NCBI GenBank assembly: GCA_046294735.1
Contig: JBKBKB010000001.1
Span: 248,001-312,000, forward strand
DNA length: 64,000 bases
Direction of reading: 5' to 3'
Source of the DNA: 34-65-8 sp046294735
Lineage (GTDB): Bacteria > Pseudomonadota > Alphaproteobacteria > Sphingomonadales > Sphingomonadaceae
The notes beneath the pieces were generated by a model, which searched no databases, had not been told where the DNA came from, and saw only the letters and a program-made list of their open reading frames with translations. The position numbers were made by a program, and so were the translations under genes. How positions within the stretch are numbered: position 1 is the first letter of the stretch; every line of letters starts with the position of its first letter. Below, in pieces: positions 17,075 through 24,948 of the stretch.

Positions 17075-17532
17075 CGGGTTGGTTCTTCCTCGGAAAGTAT
17101 GGTCTGGAACGCGGCCCGCCACGCTTCGGGCTGGCGCACGGGGCGGCCATCGGGGGCAACGAAGCCGATTCGCAGGGTCGCTTCGGTCAGAAGTTCGCCG
17201 CCGCGCAGGGCGCGCTGGTGCATCCGGCAACTGGCGGCGCGCATCTCGGTGCAGCGGGTTTCGATCACTACATCATCGTCGAGCCTGGCCGGGCGCAGGT
17301 AACGGATGGCAAGATCGGCCACGGCATAGGCGCCGGTTCCGGCCTCGATTGCCGCCCGCTGGTCGATGTCGAGCAGGCGAAGCAAGTCCGACCGGGCACG
17401 CTCGAACCAGCGCAGGTAATTGGCATGATATGTCACGCCTGACAGGTCGGTGTCCTCGTAATACACGCGCACGGCATAAAGATGCCGCGAACCATCAAGG
17501 ATTCCGCCGGGGGGTGTCGGGTGCAGGGTCAT
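17071..17532 (-). CDS. ybgC: Tol-Pal-associated acyl-CoA thioesterase YbgC
   Basis: A hot-dog-fold thioesterase of 153 residues that heads the Tol-Pal operon, as in many proteobacteria. The YbgC signature YYEDTDLSGVTYHANYLRWFERARSD is split around the catalytic Asp (DTD) and the YHANY turn. It hydrolyses acyl-CoA or acyl-ACP thioesters in the cytoplasm. The ATG at 17532 begins the conserved domain; a longer frame would run into the HIT gene region and lacks homology-like sequence. The stop overlaps tolQ. Confidence 0.95.
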   Translation of the reverse strand: MTLHPTPPGGILDGSRHLYAVRVYYEDTDLSGVTYHANYLRWFERARSDLLRLLDIDQRAAIEAGTGAYAVADLAIRYLRPARLDDDVVIETRCTEMRAASCRMHQRALRGGELLTEATLRIGFVAPDGRPVRQPEAWRAAFQTILSEEEPTR

Positions 17533-17635
17533 CGTTGATCGCGGCCTTAGCCGAGCGCGGAGTCGCGGGGCAACCTTAACCGAACAAAATAGGCCAAATG
17601 GCCAATGAATTGCATGCGGCGGCGCCGCCAAACGC

Positions 17636-18019
17636 TCAGCGTCGGACCAGCATCGGCCCCAGCGGATGCCCGCCGAAAATGTGCACGTGGAGGTGCGGCA
17701 CTTCCTGGTGGCCGTGCCCGCCAATATTCGCCAGCAGGCGATAGCCCGGCTCAACCAGCCCCCTCTCCCGCGCAACGTGGCCGACCGCGCGGACGAATCC
17801 GGCAATTTCCTCGGCACTCGCGCGGGCGGAAAAATCATCCCAGCTGACGTAGCGGCCCTTGGGAATCACCAGGGTGTGGATCGCCGCCTGCGGGTTGATA
17901 TCCTCGAACGCGTAGGCCCATTCATCGTCGTACACCCTGGTCGACGGGATTTCGCCGCGCAGGATCTTCGCAAAGATGTTGTTGTCGTCGTAGGGCTGGG
18001 TCGCGTCGATTGCCATCAT
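17636..18019 (-). CDS. HIT family nucleotide hydrolase
   Basis: A 127-residue histidine-triad protein of the Hint/HinT branch, which hydrolyses nucleoside phosphoramidates or AMP-linked compounds. The triad is visible in QEVPHLHVHIFGG, and FAKILRGEIPS is the usual N-terminal helix. The ATG at 18019 overlaps the hisE stop by four bases (ATGA); an ATG three bases downstream is equally possible. Coupling to hisE is common for HIT proteins in alphaproteobacteria. Confidence 0.94.
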   Translation of the reverse strand: MMAIDATQPYDDNNIFAKILRGEIPSTRVYDDEWAYAFEDINPQAAIHTLVIPKGRYVSWDDFSARASAEEIAGFVRAVGHVARERGLVEPGYRLLANIGGHGHQEVPHLHVHIFGGHPLGPMLVRR

Positions 18020-18330
18020 TCGCTCCTGCTTGCTTTTTCGATCAGGCCGGACACCCCTTCGCGCCGTTCAAGTTCGGCCATGACCTCGGCCAGCGGCACG
18101 CCCTTTTCCGCCAGCAGCACGGTCAGGTGGAACAGCAAGTCGGCGCCCTCGCCCACCAGTTCCGCACGGCTGCCGGACAGGGCGGCGATAACCGTCTCGA
18201 CCGCTTCCTCGCCCAGCTTGCGCGCGATCACCGGCAAGCCGCGTGCGTGCAGCTTGGCGACGTAGCTTGTCTCCGGATCGGCGGCGAGCCGAGCGGTGAC
18301 GGTCTGTTCAAGTCGGGTCAGGGTGTCCAT
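18016..18330 (-). CDS. hisE: Phosphoribosyl-ATP pyrophosphatase
   Basis: HisE hydrolyses phosphoribosyl-ATP to phosphoribosyl-AMP, the second step of histidine synthesis. The 104-residue protein shows the all-alpha MazG-like pattern: KLHARGLPVIARKLGEEAVETV, then GEGADLLFHLTVLLAEKGV with the Mg-binding acidic residues. It stands alone rather than fused to HisI, and hisI is not in this window. It is separated from hisF by a small PEP-CTERM gene. Confidence 0.96.
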   Translation of the reverse strand: MDTLTRLEQTVTARLAADPETSYVAKLHARGLPVIARKLGEEAVETVIAALSGSRAELVGEGADLLFHLTVLLAEKGVPLAEVMAELERREGVSGLIEKASRSE

Positions 18331-18383
18331 GCGCCGTGCATGGAAGCGGCGGGCGCGCCAGTCAATCCGGCATCAACCCCGGC

Positions 18384-18563
18384 CTATTCGTCGTCCGGGT
18401 TGCGGCGGGCACGTGAAAAGCGGCGGCCAATCGCCACCCCAGCGAGGCCAAGTGCGAACAGAGCCAGATTGCTCGGCTCGGGAATCTGCACACCGGCCAT
18501 CACATTGGCATGGGCCGGGGCCGACAGCAGGAATAGGGGAAACGCGAAAGGAAGGAACCGCAT
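18384..18563 (-). CDS. Minimal PEP-CTERM sorting-domain protein
   Basis: A 59-residue protein consisting almost only of a signal peptide (MRFLPFAFPLFLLSAPAHA) and a PEP-CTERM tail: PEPSNLALFALGLAGVAIGRRFSRAR, i.e. the PEP motif, a membrane helix and a basic cluster. Only about eight residues (NVMAGVQI) separate the two. PEP-CTERM proteins are processed by exosortase (EpsH/XrtA). It may be a decayed or truncated substrate, or a genuine tiny surface peptide. It lies between hisF and hisE on the same strand. Confidence 0.65.
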   Translation of the reverse strand: MRFLPFAFPLFLLSAPAHANVMAGVQIPEPSNLALFALGLAGVAIGRRFSRARRNPDDE

Positions 18564-18638
18564 AGTCTGCCCAAGCGCCAACAAGACCTTGAGCACAAGC
18601 AGGATTTCAGCCCCGTCCCACAATGGGGCAAGCGTGGC

Positions 18639-19406
18639 TCAGGCGCGTGCGGGCAGCCCTGCGGCGCGCAAGGCCGCGTGTGCGTCGCCGATCGTGTGCT
18701 GGCCGAAATGGAAGATGCTGGCCGCAAGCACCGCGCTGGCGTGGCCGCGGGTCACCCCTTCGACCAAGTGCGCCAGCGTGCCCACGCCGCCGCTAGCGAT
18801 CACCGGGACCGGAACCGAATCCGCAATAGCCCGGGTCAGCTCGACATCATACCCTTCGCGGGTGCCGTCGGAATCCATCGAGGTAACGAGCAATTCACCC
18901 GCCCCCAGCTGCGCCAGCCGGACCGCATGTTCGACCGCATCGATCCCGGTCGCCTTGCGTCCGCCGTGGGTGAACACCTCCCACCCGCGCATGCCCTCGC
19001 TCGCAACTCGCGCATCGACGCTGGCGACGACGCACTGGCTGCCGAACTTCTCCGCGATCTCGCTGACCAGCTCGGGCCGAGAGACCGCCGCACTGTTGAC
19101 CGCGACCTTGTCTGCCCCGGCCAGCAGGAGCGCGCGCGCATCCTCCACGCTGCGCACTCCGCCGCCAACGGTCAGCGGCATGAAGCACACTTCCGCCGTG
19201 CGCCGCACCATGTCGAGCAGGGTTCCGCGCCCTTCGTGGCTGGCGGAAATGTCAAGGAAGCACAGTTCATCCGCCCCCGCCGCGTCATAGGCCCGCGCCG
19301 CCTCGACCGGATCGCCGGCATCGCGCAGGTCGACGAAGTTCACGCCCTTGACCACGCGCCCGTCGGCCACATCGAGACAGGGGATGACGCGGATGCGGAC
19401 GGTCAT
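18639..19406 (-). CDS. hisF: Imidazole glycerol phosphate synthase, cyclase subunit
   Basis: HisF uses ammonia from HisH to close the imidazole ring, yielding imidazole glycerol phosphate and AICAR. The 255-residue TIM barrel shows VIPCLDVADGRVVKGVNF with the catalytic Asp at the first strand, VGGGVRS, and TSMDSDGTREGYD with the second catalytic Asp. PVIASGGVG is the phosphate loop. The gene starts three bases after hisA ends, in the his cluster. Confidence 0.98.
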   Translation of the reverse strand: MTVRIRVIPCLDVADGRVVKGVNFVDLRDAGDPVEAARAYDAAGADELCFLDISASHEGRGTLLDMVRRTAEVCFMPLTVGGGVRSVEDARALLLAGADKVAVNSAAVSRPELVSEIAEKFGSQCVVASVDARVASEGMRGWEVFTHGGRKATGIDAVEHAVRLAQLGAGELLVTSMDSDGTREGYDVELTRAIADSVPVPVIASGGVGTLAHLVEGVTRGHASAVLAASIFHFGQHTIGDAHAALRAAGLPARA

Positions 19407-19409
19407 GCC

Positions 19410-20150
19410 TCAGGCCCGCCTCTCAACTTTTTGGGCCATTTCGATTGCCGCTGCCAGATCGAGCTTGCCTTCATAGAGCGCGCGCCCGGTAATCACGCCC
19501 TCGATCCCGTCGCTGGCATGCATCGACAGAACATAAATATCATCCAGCCCCTTCACCCCGCCGCTGGCGATAACCGGGATATCGACCCGGCGGGCCAGCT
19601 CCACCGTGGCATCGATGTTGACACCCTTGAGCAGGCCGTCGCGGCCGATATCAGTGAACAGCAGGCTGGCGACGCCCGCGTCCTCAAACCGCCGGGCAAG
19701 GTCCACCACCGGAACGTCGGACAGTTCGGCCCAGCCCTCGGTCGCGACCATGCCGTCCTTTGCATCGACCGCCACCACGATCCCGCCGGGAAACTCCCGC
19801 GCCATGTCCTTGACGAAGTCGGGGTCTTTGAGCGCGGCCGAACCCATCACCACCCTGGCCACGCCCAGACCGAACCAGCCCTCCACCGCATCGCGCGTGC
19901 GGATGCCGCCGCCCAGCTGCACATAGCCGGGAAATGCATCGATAATCGCCTCGACCGCCTCGCGGTTTTCCGCCCGGCCGGCGAACGAGCCGTCAAGATC
20001 GACCACGTGAAGATGTTCGGCCCCGGCCTCAGCAAACAGCATGGCCTGCGCAGCCGGATTGTCACCGTAGACGGTGGCGCGGTCCATATCGCCCTCGGCA
20101 AGTCGCACGACCTGGCCGGCCTTGAGGTCGATGGCGGGGAAGACGATCAT
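19410..20150 (-). CDS. hisA: ProFAR isomerase HisA
   Basis: HisA isomerises ProFAR to PRFAR, an Amadori rearrangement in histidine synthesis. The 246-residue TIM barrel starts MIVFPAIDLKAGQVVRL (catalytic Asp in AIDLK). The second acid-base Asp lies in LFTDIGRDG, with IASGGVKGLDD as the phosphate-binding strand. The ATG at 20150 matches the family start; a longer frame runs into hisH. It lies 10 bp after hisH. Confidence 0.98.
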   Translation of the reverse strand: MIVFPAIDLKAGQVVRLAEGDMDRATVYGDNPAAQAMLFAEAGAEHLHVVDLDGSFAGRAENREAVEAIIDAFPGYVQLGGGIRTRDAVEGWFGLGVARVVMGSAALKDPDFVKDMAREFPGGIVVAVDAKDGMVATEGWAELSDVPVVDLARRFEDAGVASLLFTDIGRDGLLKGVNIDATVELARRVDIPVIASGGVKGLDDIYVLSMHASDGIEGVITGRALYEGKLDLAAAIEMAQKVERRA

Positions 20151-20160
20151 GTCGGAAACC

Positions 20161-20778
20161 TCACGGCCGCCATTCGAGAAACCTTTCCAGCAGCGCCAGG
20201 CCGAAGCCCTGGCTCTTTTCCGGGTGGAACTGCACCCCGAGGTAATTGTCCCGCCCAACCGCCGCGACCAGCCCACCGCCGTGGTCGGTCATCGCCAGCA
20301 CATCTTCAGGATAGCGCGCCTTAAAGTGGAAAGAGTGCAGGAAATAGGCCTCGCCCGCGTTCACCACGTCATGCCCGCGCGCGTGCGGCATCGGAGCGAC
20401 ATCGTTCCAGCCCATGTGGGGAACCTTCACGCTGGGGTCGGTCGGCTCGATCAGGCGGACGGTGCCGTCGATCCAGCCCAGCCCTGCGGTTTCGCCGTGC
20501 TCCAGCCCCCGGGCTGCCAGCAGCTGCATCCCCACACAGATGCCTAAAAACGGCGCTCCGCCGACGAAGACCCGCTCGTGCATCGCCTCGATCACGCCTG
20601 GCACCGCCCGCAGCCCTTCGGCGCAAGCCCGGAAGCTGCCGACGCCGGGCAGGACAATCCGGTCAGCCGCGCGGATCACGTCCGGGTCTGAAGTCAGCGA
20701 AACACTCGCTCCGACCTTGCGCAGCGCATTCTCGACTGAGTGGAGGTTGCCCGCGCCGTAATCGACGAGCGCGGTCAC
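20161..20778 (-). CDS. hisH: Imidazole glycerol phosphate synthase, glutamine amidotransferase subunit
   Basis: HisH releases ammonia from glutamine for HisF. The 205-residue class I amidotransferase shows LVDYGAGNLHSVENAL, the nucleophile Cys in FLGICVGMQLL, and the catalytic His-x-Glu in GVQFHPEKSQGFG. The start is a GTG (20778), one base beyond the hisB stop. An in-frame GTG nine bases upstream would overlap hisB, and the ribosome binding site does not clearly decide between them. Confidence 0.97.
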   Translation of the reverse strand: MTALVDYGAGNLHSVENALRKVGASVSLTSDPDVIRAADRIVLPGVGSFRACAEGLRAVPGVIEAMHERVFVGGAPFLGICVGMQLLAARGLEHGETAGLGWIDGTVRLIEPTDPSVKVPHMGWNDVAPMPHARGHDVVNAGEAYFLHSFHFKARYPEDVLAMTDHGGGLVAAVGRDNYLGVQFHPEKSQGFGLALLERFLEWRP

Positions 20779-20779
20779 T

Positions 20780-21373
20780 TCACCCACCGAGCTGCCCCTT
20801 GGTGCTGGGAATTGCCCCGCCCTTGCGCGGGTCGCGCTCCACTGCCTGCCGCATTGCGCGGGCAAAGCCCTTGTAGATGCTCTCGCAGATGTGGTGGTTG
20901 TTGCTGCCATAAAGCAGTTCGATGTGGAGCGTCAGCCCGGCGGTCTGCGCGACCGAATGGAACCAGTGCTCGATCAGTTCGGTGTCCCACTCGCCCAGCC
21001 GCATCTGGGTGAAGCCTGCCCGCCACACCAGGTAGGGCCGCCCGGAAATGTCGAGCGCGACCCTGCTCAGCGTCTCGTCCATCGGCGAATAGGCAGTGCC
21101 GTATCGCCCGATGCCGCCCTTGTCGCCCAGCGCCTGCACCAGTGCCTGGCCCAATGCGAGCGCGCTATCCTCGGTCGTATGGTGCTGGTCGACATGCAGG
21201 TCACCTTCGACCTTCATCGTCACGTCGATCAGGGAATGGCGGCTGAACTGTTCGACCATATGATCAAGAAAGCCGATTCCGGTGTGGATGTCGTAGGCGC
21301 CCGTCCCGTCGAGATTGACCTCGACAAGGATCTTCGTTTCCGCCGTGTTGCGTTCGATCCGGCCTGTTCGCAT
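20780..21373 (-). CDS. hisB: Imidazoleglycerol-phosphate dehydratase
   Basis: HisB dehydrates imidazole glycerol phosphate to imidazole acetol phosphate. It is monofunctional here (197 residues), lacking the phosphatase domain of enterobacterial HisB. Metal-binding His clusters are visible in GFLDHMVEQFSRH, DLHVDQHHTTED and YGSNNHHICES, all as expected. It is the first gene of the hisB-hisH-hisA-hisF run, and the 84-bp gap to the divergent sspB must hold both promoters. Confidence 0.97.
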   Translation of the reverse strand: MRTGRIERNTAETKILVEVNLDGTGAYDIHTGIGFLDHMVEQFSRHSLIDVTMKVEGDLHVDQHHTTEDSALALGQALVQALGDKGGIGRYGTAYSPMDETLSRVALDISGRPYLVWRAGFTQMRLGEWDTELIEHWFHSVAQTAGLTLHIELLYGSNNHHICESIYKGFARAMRQAVERDPRKGGAIPSTKGQLGG

Positions 21374-21457
21374 GATGGCCGCGCTATAGGGGGAAAGCGC
21401 CGAGGTGCAAGCATTCTGCGCTTGACCGCGCGCCGCTGCCCCGCCACCTAGCAGGCC

Positions 21458-21946
21458 ATGAGCGACACCGCGCCCGACAGCCTGATCCCCTATGACGAAA
21501 TCGTGCAGGAGGCCCTGCGCGCAGTGGTGGGCCGGGTGCTGGGTGAGGTCGAGCGTGGCGGCGGCAACCTGCCGGGCAACCACCATTTCTACATCACCTT
21601 CAAGACCGCTGCTCCTGGCGTTCGCATTCCGCCGCACCTGCACGAACGCTTTCCGGACGAAATGACGATCGTGCTGCAGAACAAATTCTGGGATCTGGCC
21701 GTCACGGACGATGGTTTTCAGGTTGGCCTCAGTTTCAACCAGGTACCGAGCAAGCTGGAAATCCCGTTTTCCGCTATCACCGCATTCGTCGATCCGGCGG
21801 TCGATTTCGGGCTCCAGTTCCAAGCCAGCGTGGCCGACATGGCGCCTGAAGCACATGACGATGCAGAAAACGACACGCCTGACAATCCGGTCGGACCGGG
21901 CGACGGCTCCAACGTCGTCACGGTCGATTTCGGACGGAAGAAGTAG
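21458..21946 (+). CDS. sspB: SspB-like ClpXP adaptor
   Basis: SspB delivers ssrA-tagged proteins stalled in translation, and in Caulobacter other clients, to the ClpXP protease. The 162-residue protein has the folded substrate-binding core (NHHFYITFKTAAPGVRIP, FPDEMTIVLQNKFWDL, IPFSAITAFVDP). An acidic Asp/Asn-rich linker follows, then a short C-terminal basic tail (VVTVDFGRKK) likely to dock on ClpX. This matches alphaproteobacterial SspB. A small membrane-protein gene begins eight bases downstream. Confidence 0.93.
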   Translation: MSDTAPDSLIPYDEIVQEALRAVVGRVLGEVERGGGNLPGNHHFYITFKTAAPGVRIPPHLHERFPDEMTIVLQNKFWDLAVTDDGFQVGLSFNQVPSKLEIPFSAITAFVDPAVDFGLQFQASVADMAPEAHDDAENDTPDNPVGPGDGSNVVTVDFGRKK

Positions 21947-21953
21947 GCCTGCG

Positions 21954-22241
21954 GTGGCCCGGCCGCCCGCCAAGCTGGACTCCGGGAAGGGCCTGCTGGC
22001 CAACCCGGCCATTGCAGCGCTGGCGACCGACATTGCCCTGAAGGCTGGGATAGTCGTCGTCCGGCGCGGGGTTGATCGCCTGCTCGGCCAGCCCGAGCAG
22101 GCCAAAAAGCCGCGCAAGAAGCGCAAGGTGATGCTGGTTGCGGCCCCGGTTGTCGCCATGGTCGGAACGGGCGCGCTGGCGCGGTTCCTCTACCGCCGCA
22201 GCGAAACCCGGCGGAAGCGGATAGCGGGCAAACAACCTTAG
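21954..22241 (+). CDS. Small membrane protein, function unknown
   Basis: A 95-residue protein starting at GTG seven bases after sspB. It has a soluble N-terminal half (LLANPAIAALATDIALKAG), a Lys/Arg-rich segment (KKPRKKRK), and one hydrophobic helix (VMLVAAPVVAMVGTGALA) ending in an Arg-rich tail. I do not recognise a family. The stop codon shares bases with the convergent motB stop (overlap 4 bp). Co-transcription with sspB is likely. Confidence 0.55.
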   Translation: MARPPAKLDSGKGLLANPAIAALATDIALKAGIVVVRRGVDRLLGQPEQAKKPRKKRKVMLVAAPVVAMVGTGALARFLYRRSETRRKRIAGKQP

Positions 22242-23134
22242 TCGACCACCAGCAACGACATCCGCCGGTTGCGAGGATCGGCAGGATCATCGGGCAACAG
22301 CGGCTCGCGCTCGGCCACGCCTTCGATCCGTTCGAACCGGCTTTCGGCAATCCCGCTTCGGCGCAATTCCTGCCGCGTTGCCTCGGCTCGCCCGGCAGAG
22401 AGCGACCAATTGCTCGCCCCCGATCCAGCCCGCCACGGCAGCGCGTCGGTATGGCCGCGCACGATCAGACGGGAACCATCCCCACCGATTGCCTCCGCCA
22501 CCACTCCGATGAGCTCGCGCGCCTCGGGCACCAGCACCGTAGTGCCAAGTGCGAACATGGAGAAATCCGCATCGTCCATCAGGTCGATCCGCACCCCGCG
22601 CCGAGTGCTGACGACCCTCACCTGCCGGACCAGCTGGCTCAAATCCGATCGGGTGTGCAGGCGTTGCTCGATCCGCGCCTGCAGGGCAGCCCTTCGCGCC
22701 TCGGCTTCCTCGGCGCTGGCAGAGCCGTCCTTCTCCGGCCCGCCCCGCGCGCTGCGGGGAATGGTGATGGCCTGGTTACCGGTCTGGCCCTGGCGGTTGG
22801 GGTAATTGTCGACTTCGGTGATCGAGGACCCGCCCAGCATCCCGTCGGCCCCGGCGCTTTGCTCACGCATCTTGACCAGCGTGGGGGTGAAATAGTCCGC
22901 CAGCCCCTTGCGCTGGGTTTCGGTCGTTGCACCGAGCAGCCATAGCAGCAGGAAGAACGCCATCATCGCGGTGACAAAGTCGGCATAGGCGACCTTCCAT
23001 GCCCCGCCATGATGCCCGCCCGCCACCACGGTTACCTTGCGGACGATCACCGGCGCAGGCCCTGCCGCCGCAGGAATGCTGGCCGAGGAGGGCATCACAG
23101 CGTCGCCAGTGTCGATGAGCGTCTCGACCGTCAC
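22238..23134 (-). CDS. motB: Flagellar motor stator protein MotB
   Basis: MotB anchors the stator to peptidoglycan and carries the proton-binding Asp. The 298-residue protein has a single N-terminal membrane helix with VAYADFVTAMMAFFLLLWLL (the conserved Asp lies in YAD). The OmpA-like peptidoglycan-binding domain contains VRGHTDALPW and NWSLSAGRAEATRQEL. The start is a GTG one base after motA ends; an ATG at residue 14 is an alternative. It is the last gene of the flgB-motB operon. Confidence 0.95.
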   Translation of the reverse strand: MTVETLIDTGDAVMPSSASIPAAAGPAPVIVRKVTVVAGGHHGGAWKVAYADFVTAMMAFFLLLWLLGATTETQRKGLADYFTPTLVKMREQSAGADGMLGGSSITEVDNYPNRQGQTGNQAITIPRSARGGPEKDGSASAEEAEARRAALQARIEQRLHTRSDLSQLVRQVRVVSTRRGVRIDLMDDADFSMFALGTTVLVPEARELIGVVAEAIGGDGSRLIVRGHTDALPWRAGSGASNWSLSAGRAEATRQELRRSGIAESRFERIEGVAEREPLLPDDPADPRNRRMSLLVVD

Positions 23135-23135
23135 G

Positions 23136-23999
23136 TCACCGCCCCCGCATCAGGTCGAGCAGGTCGGTCAGGCGCGGGCGATGGGCCGGCGGCAGGCCGG
23201 ACCGGGCAGCTTCCAGCACCAGCGGCTGCGGATAACCGTGGAGCGAGGCAATGATCACCTGCTTGATCGAATGGTAGATCTGCTGGTCATGCGCGTTAAC
23301 CTGCCTCAGCCTCCCCGCCATCGGCCCGACAAAGCCATAGGCGAGCAGCACGCCGAGGAACGTGCCAACCAGCGCAGCGCCGATCATCCCGCCCAGCACA
23401 GCGGGCGGTTCGTCGATCGAACCCATTGTCTTGATCACCCCCAGCACCGCTGCGACAATGCCTAGCGCGGGCAAGGCATCTGACATCGACTGGAGCGCAT
23501 GGGCGGGCTCGTCCATCTCGTGCAGCTGGCTCTTGATCGCATTGTCCATCACGTCTTCGACCGCATGGGCCTCAAGCGCACCGCTGGACACGACCATCAG
23601 GGTCAGCGCGTCGCAAATGAGGTTGCACACCGCCGGATCGCCCTGAAGGCGGGGATATTCGGAAAAGATCGCCGAGTTCTCAGGCTCGGTCACATGGCTT
23701 TCAAGCGCTACTGCCCCTTCGGACCGGAGCAGCTTCATCAACCGGCTCGAAAGGGCAATCGCGTCGATATGGTCTTGATCGTTGAACTGCGGCCCCTTGA
23801 ACACCTTGGCAAAGGCACCGCCGATCAACTTGAGCTCGTGCATCGAGTTGCCGATAACAGTCGCGCCGATGGCCGCGCCGCCGATGATCATCATTTCGAA
23901 CGGCAGCGCCTTCAGCACCGGGCCGAGCGAGCCTCCCGCGATCACGAAGCCACCGAACACCATGACCAGCAGGATGACTATTCCAATTACAGCGAACAT
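23136..23999 (-). CDS. motA: Flagellar motor stator protein MotA
   Basis: MotA forms the proton channel with MotB and pushes on FliG. The 287-residue inner-membrane protein has four helices: MFAVIGIVILLVMVFGGFVIAG, a second near MMIIGGAAIGATVIG, and a C-terminal pair beginning LPALGIVAAVLGVIKTMG, then GTFLGVLLAYGFVGPMAG. The ATG at 23999 follows AAGGAAACA closely. The gene lies 19 bp downstream of flgL and belongs to the long flg operon. Confidence 0.95.
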   Translation of the reverse strand: MFAVIGIVILLVMVFGGFVIAGGSLGPVLKALPFEMMIIGGAAIGATVIGNSMHELKLIGGAFAKVFKGPQFNDQDHIDAIALSSRLMKLLRSEGAVALESHVTEPENSAIFSEYPRLQGDPAVCNLICDALTLMVVSSGALEAHAVEDVMDNAIKSQLHEMDEPAHALQSMSDALPALGIVAAVLGVIKTMGSIDEPPAVLGGMIGAALVGTFLGVLLAYGFVGPMAGRLRQVNAHDQQIYHSIKQVIIASLHGYPQPLVLEAARSGLPPAHRPRLTDLLDLMRGR

Positions 24000-24018
24000 G
24001 TTGTTTCCTTGTCGAAAA

Positions 24019-24948
24019 TCAGAGCCGATCGAACAGGCTGAGCGAGGCGAGCCGGGCGTAGCTCGCCTGGCTCGCCTCAAGCGTGGTCATGACCTGTTGC
24101 AGGCGGGAAATCGTGGCAGCGAGGTCGGCACCACCTGCATTGGCGGCTTCAAGTGCGCGCGCCTCGCCGGTCTGGCTGGCGATCGTCTCGACCGTCTCAA
24201 CCCAGGCCAGGCGGGTACCGACCACGGTCTGGCCCCGTCCGATGCTTTCCAGCGCCGCATCGAGGCCCGGCAGGCTGTCGCGCGCGGCAGCCCCTGGATC
24301 GCCCCTTGTATTCCGCAGCCCCTGTTCGAGCGCGCCGAGCAAGGCGAAAACGTCGGTCGGCGCGCCGCTGTGCTGGAACGACAGGAAGGAAGGCCCGGCG
24401 AGACCCCGCTGCACGGCGATACCGGGGCCGATCTCCAGTTCTCCGGCCTCTCCGGTTCCAGCATAAGTAACTGATCCACCTTCGGTTTTCTCATAAGCAG
24501 GTCCGCCGCCATGCCCCGCGAACAAGGGCTCGCCGGTCGCGCTGGTGGCATTGGCAAGGGTAAACAGTGTGTCCCGCAGTGCAGCGATCTCGGTGGCGAT
24601 CGCGGTCCGTCCCCCGGAGGATGTGGCACCATTGGCGGCCAGCAGCGCGAGTTCGCGCGCGCGGATCAGTGTGTTGGCCATCTCGTCCATCCGGGCCGAG
24701 GCTGCGCCGAGCTCCTCGCGGGCGCGCAGGGCATTGCCTGCTTCAACTCCGGCGAGCCGGTCGGCACGGGCGAGTGAACGCAGACGGGCCGCGGCGACCG
24801 GATCGTCGGACCCGCGTTCGAGCCGCTGGCCAGTGGCGACCTGGCGCTGCAGAGCCTCGGCCTCGCCGCGCAGGGAGGCCTGCTGCGACCGCGCAGCCAG
24901 GTGGAAACTGTGGCCCGAAATCCCGGAAATCGACGTCGATATCGTCAT
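24019..24948 (-). CDS. flgL: Flagellar hook-associated protein FlgL (HAP3)
   Basis: FlgL is the junction protein between hook and filament. The 309-residue protein has flagellin-like N- and C-terminal coiled ends (QQASLRGEAEALQRQVATGQRL, and TTLEASQASYARLASLSLFDRL). DDPVAAARLRSL is the typical N-terminal block. It overlaps the flgK stop by one base. Length is close to that of enterobacterial FlgL (317 aa). Confidence 0.92.
   Translation of the reverse strand: MTISTSISGISGHSFHLAARSQQASLRGEAEALQRQVATGQRLERGSDDPVAAARLRSLARADRLAGVEAGNALRAREELGAASARMDEMANTLIRARELALLAANGATSSGGRTAIATEIAALRDTLFTLANATSATGEPLFAGHGGGPAYEKTEGGSVTYAGTGEAGELEIGPGIAVQRGLAGPSFLSFQHSGAPTDVFALLGALEQGLRNTRGDPGAAARDSLPGLDAALESIGRGQTVVGTRLAWVETVETIASQTGEARALEAANAGGADLAATISRLQQVMTTLEASQASYARLASLSLFDRL

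Noticed and set aside
18678..20324. A 548-residue plus-strand open frame opposite hisF and hisA
   Set aside because: Mirror frame of two clear his genes; no recognisable protein features.
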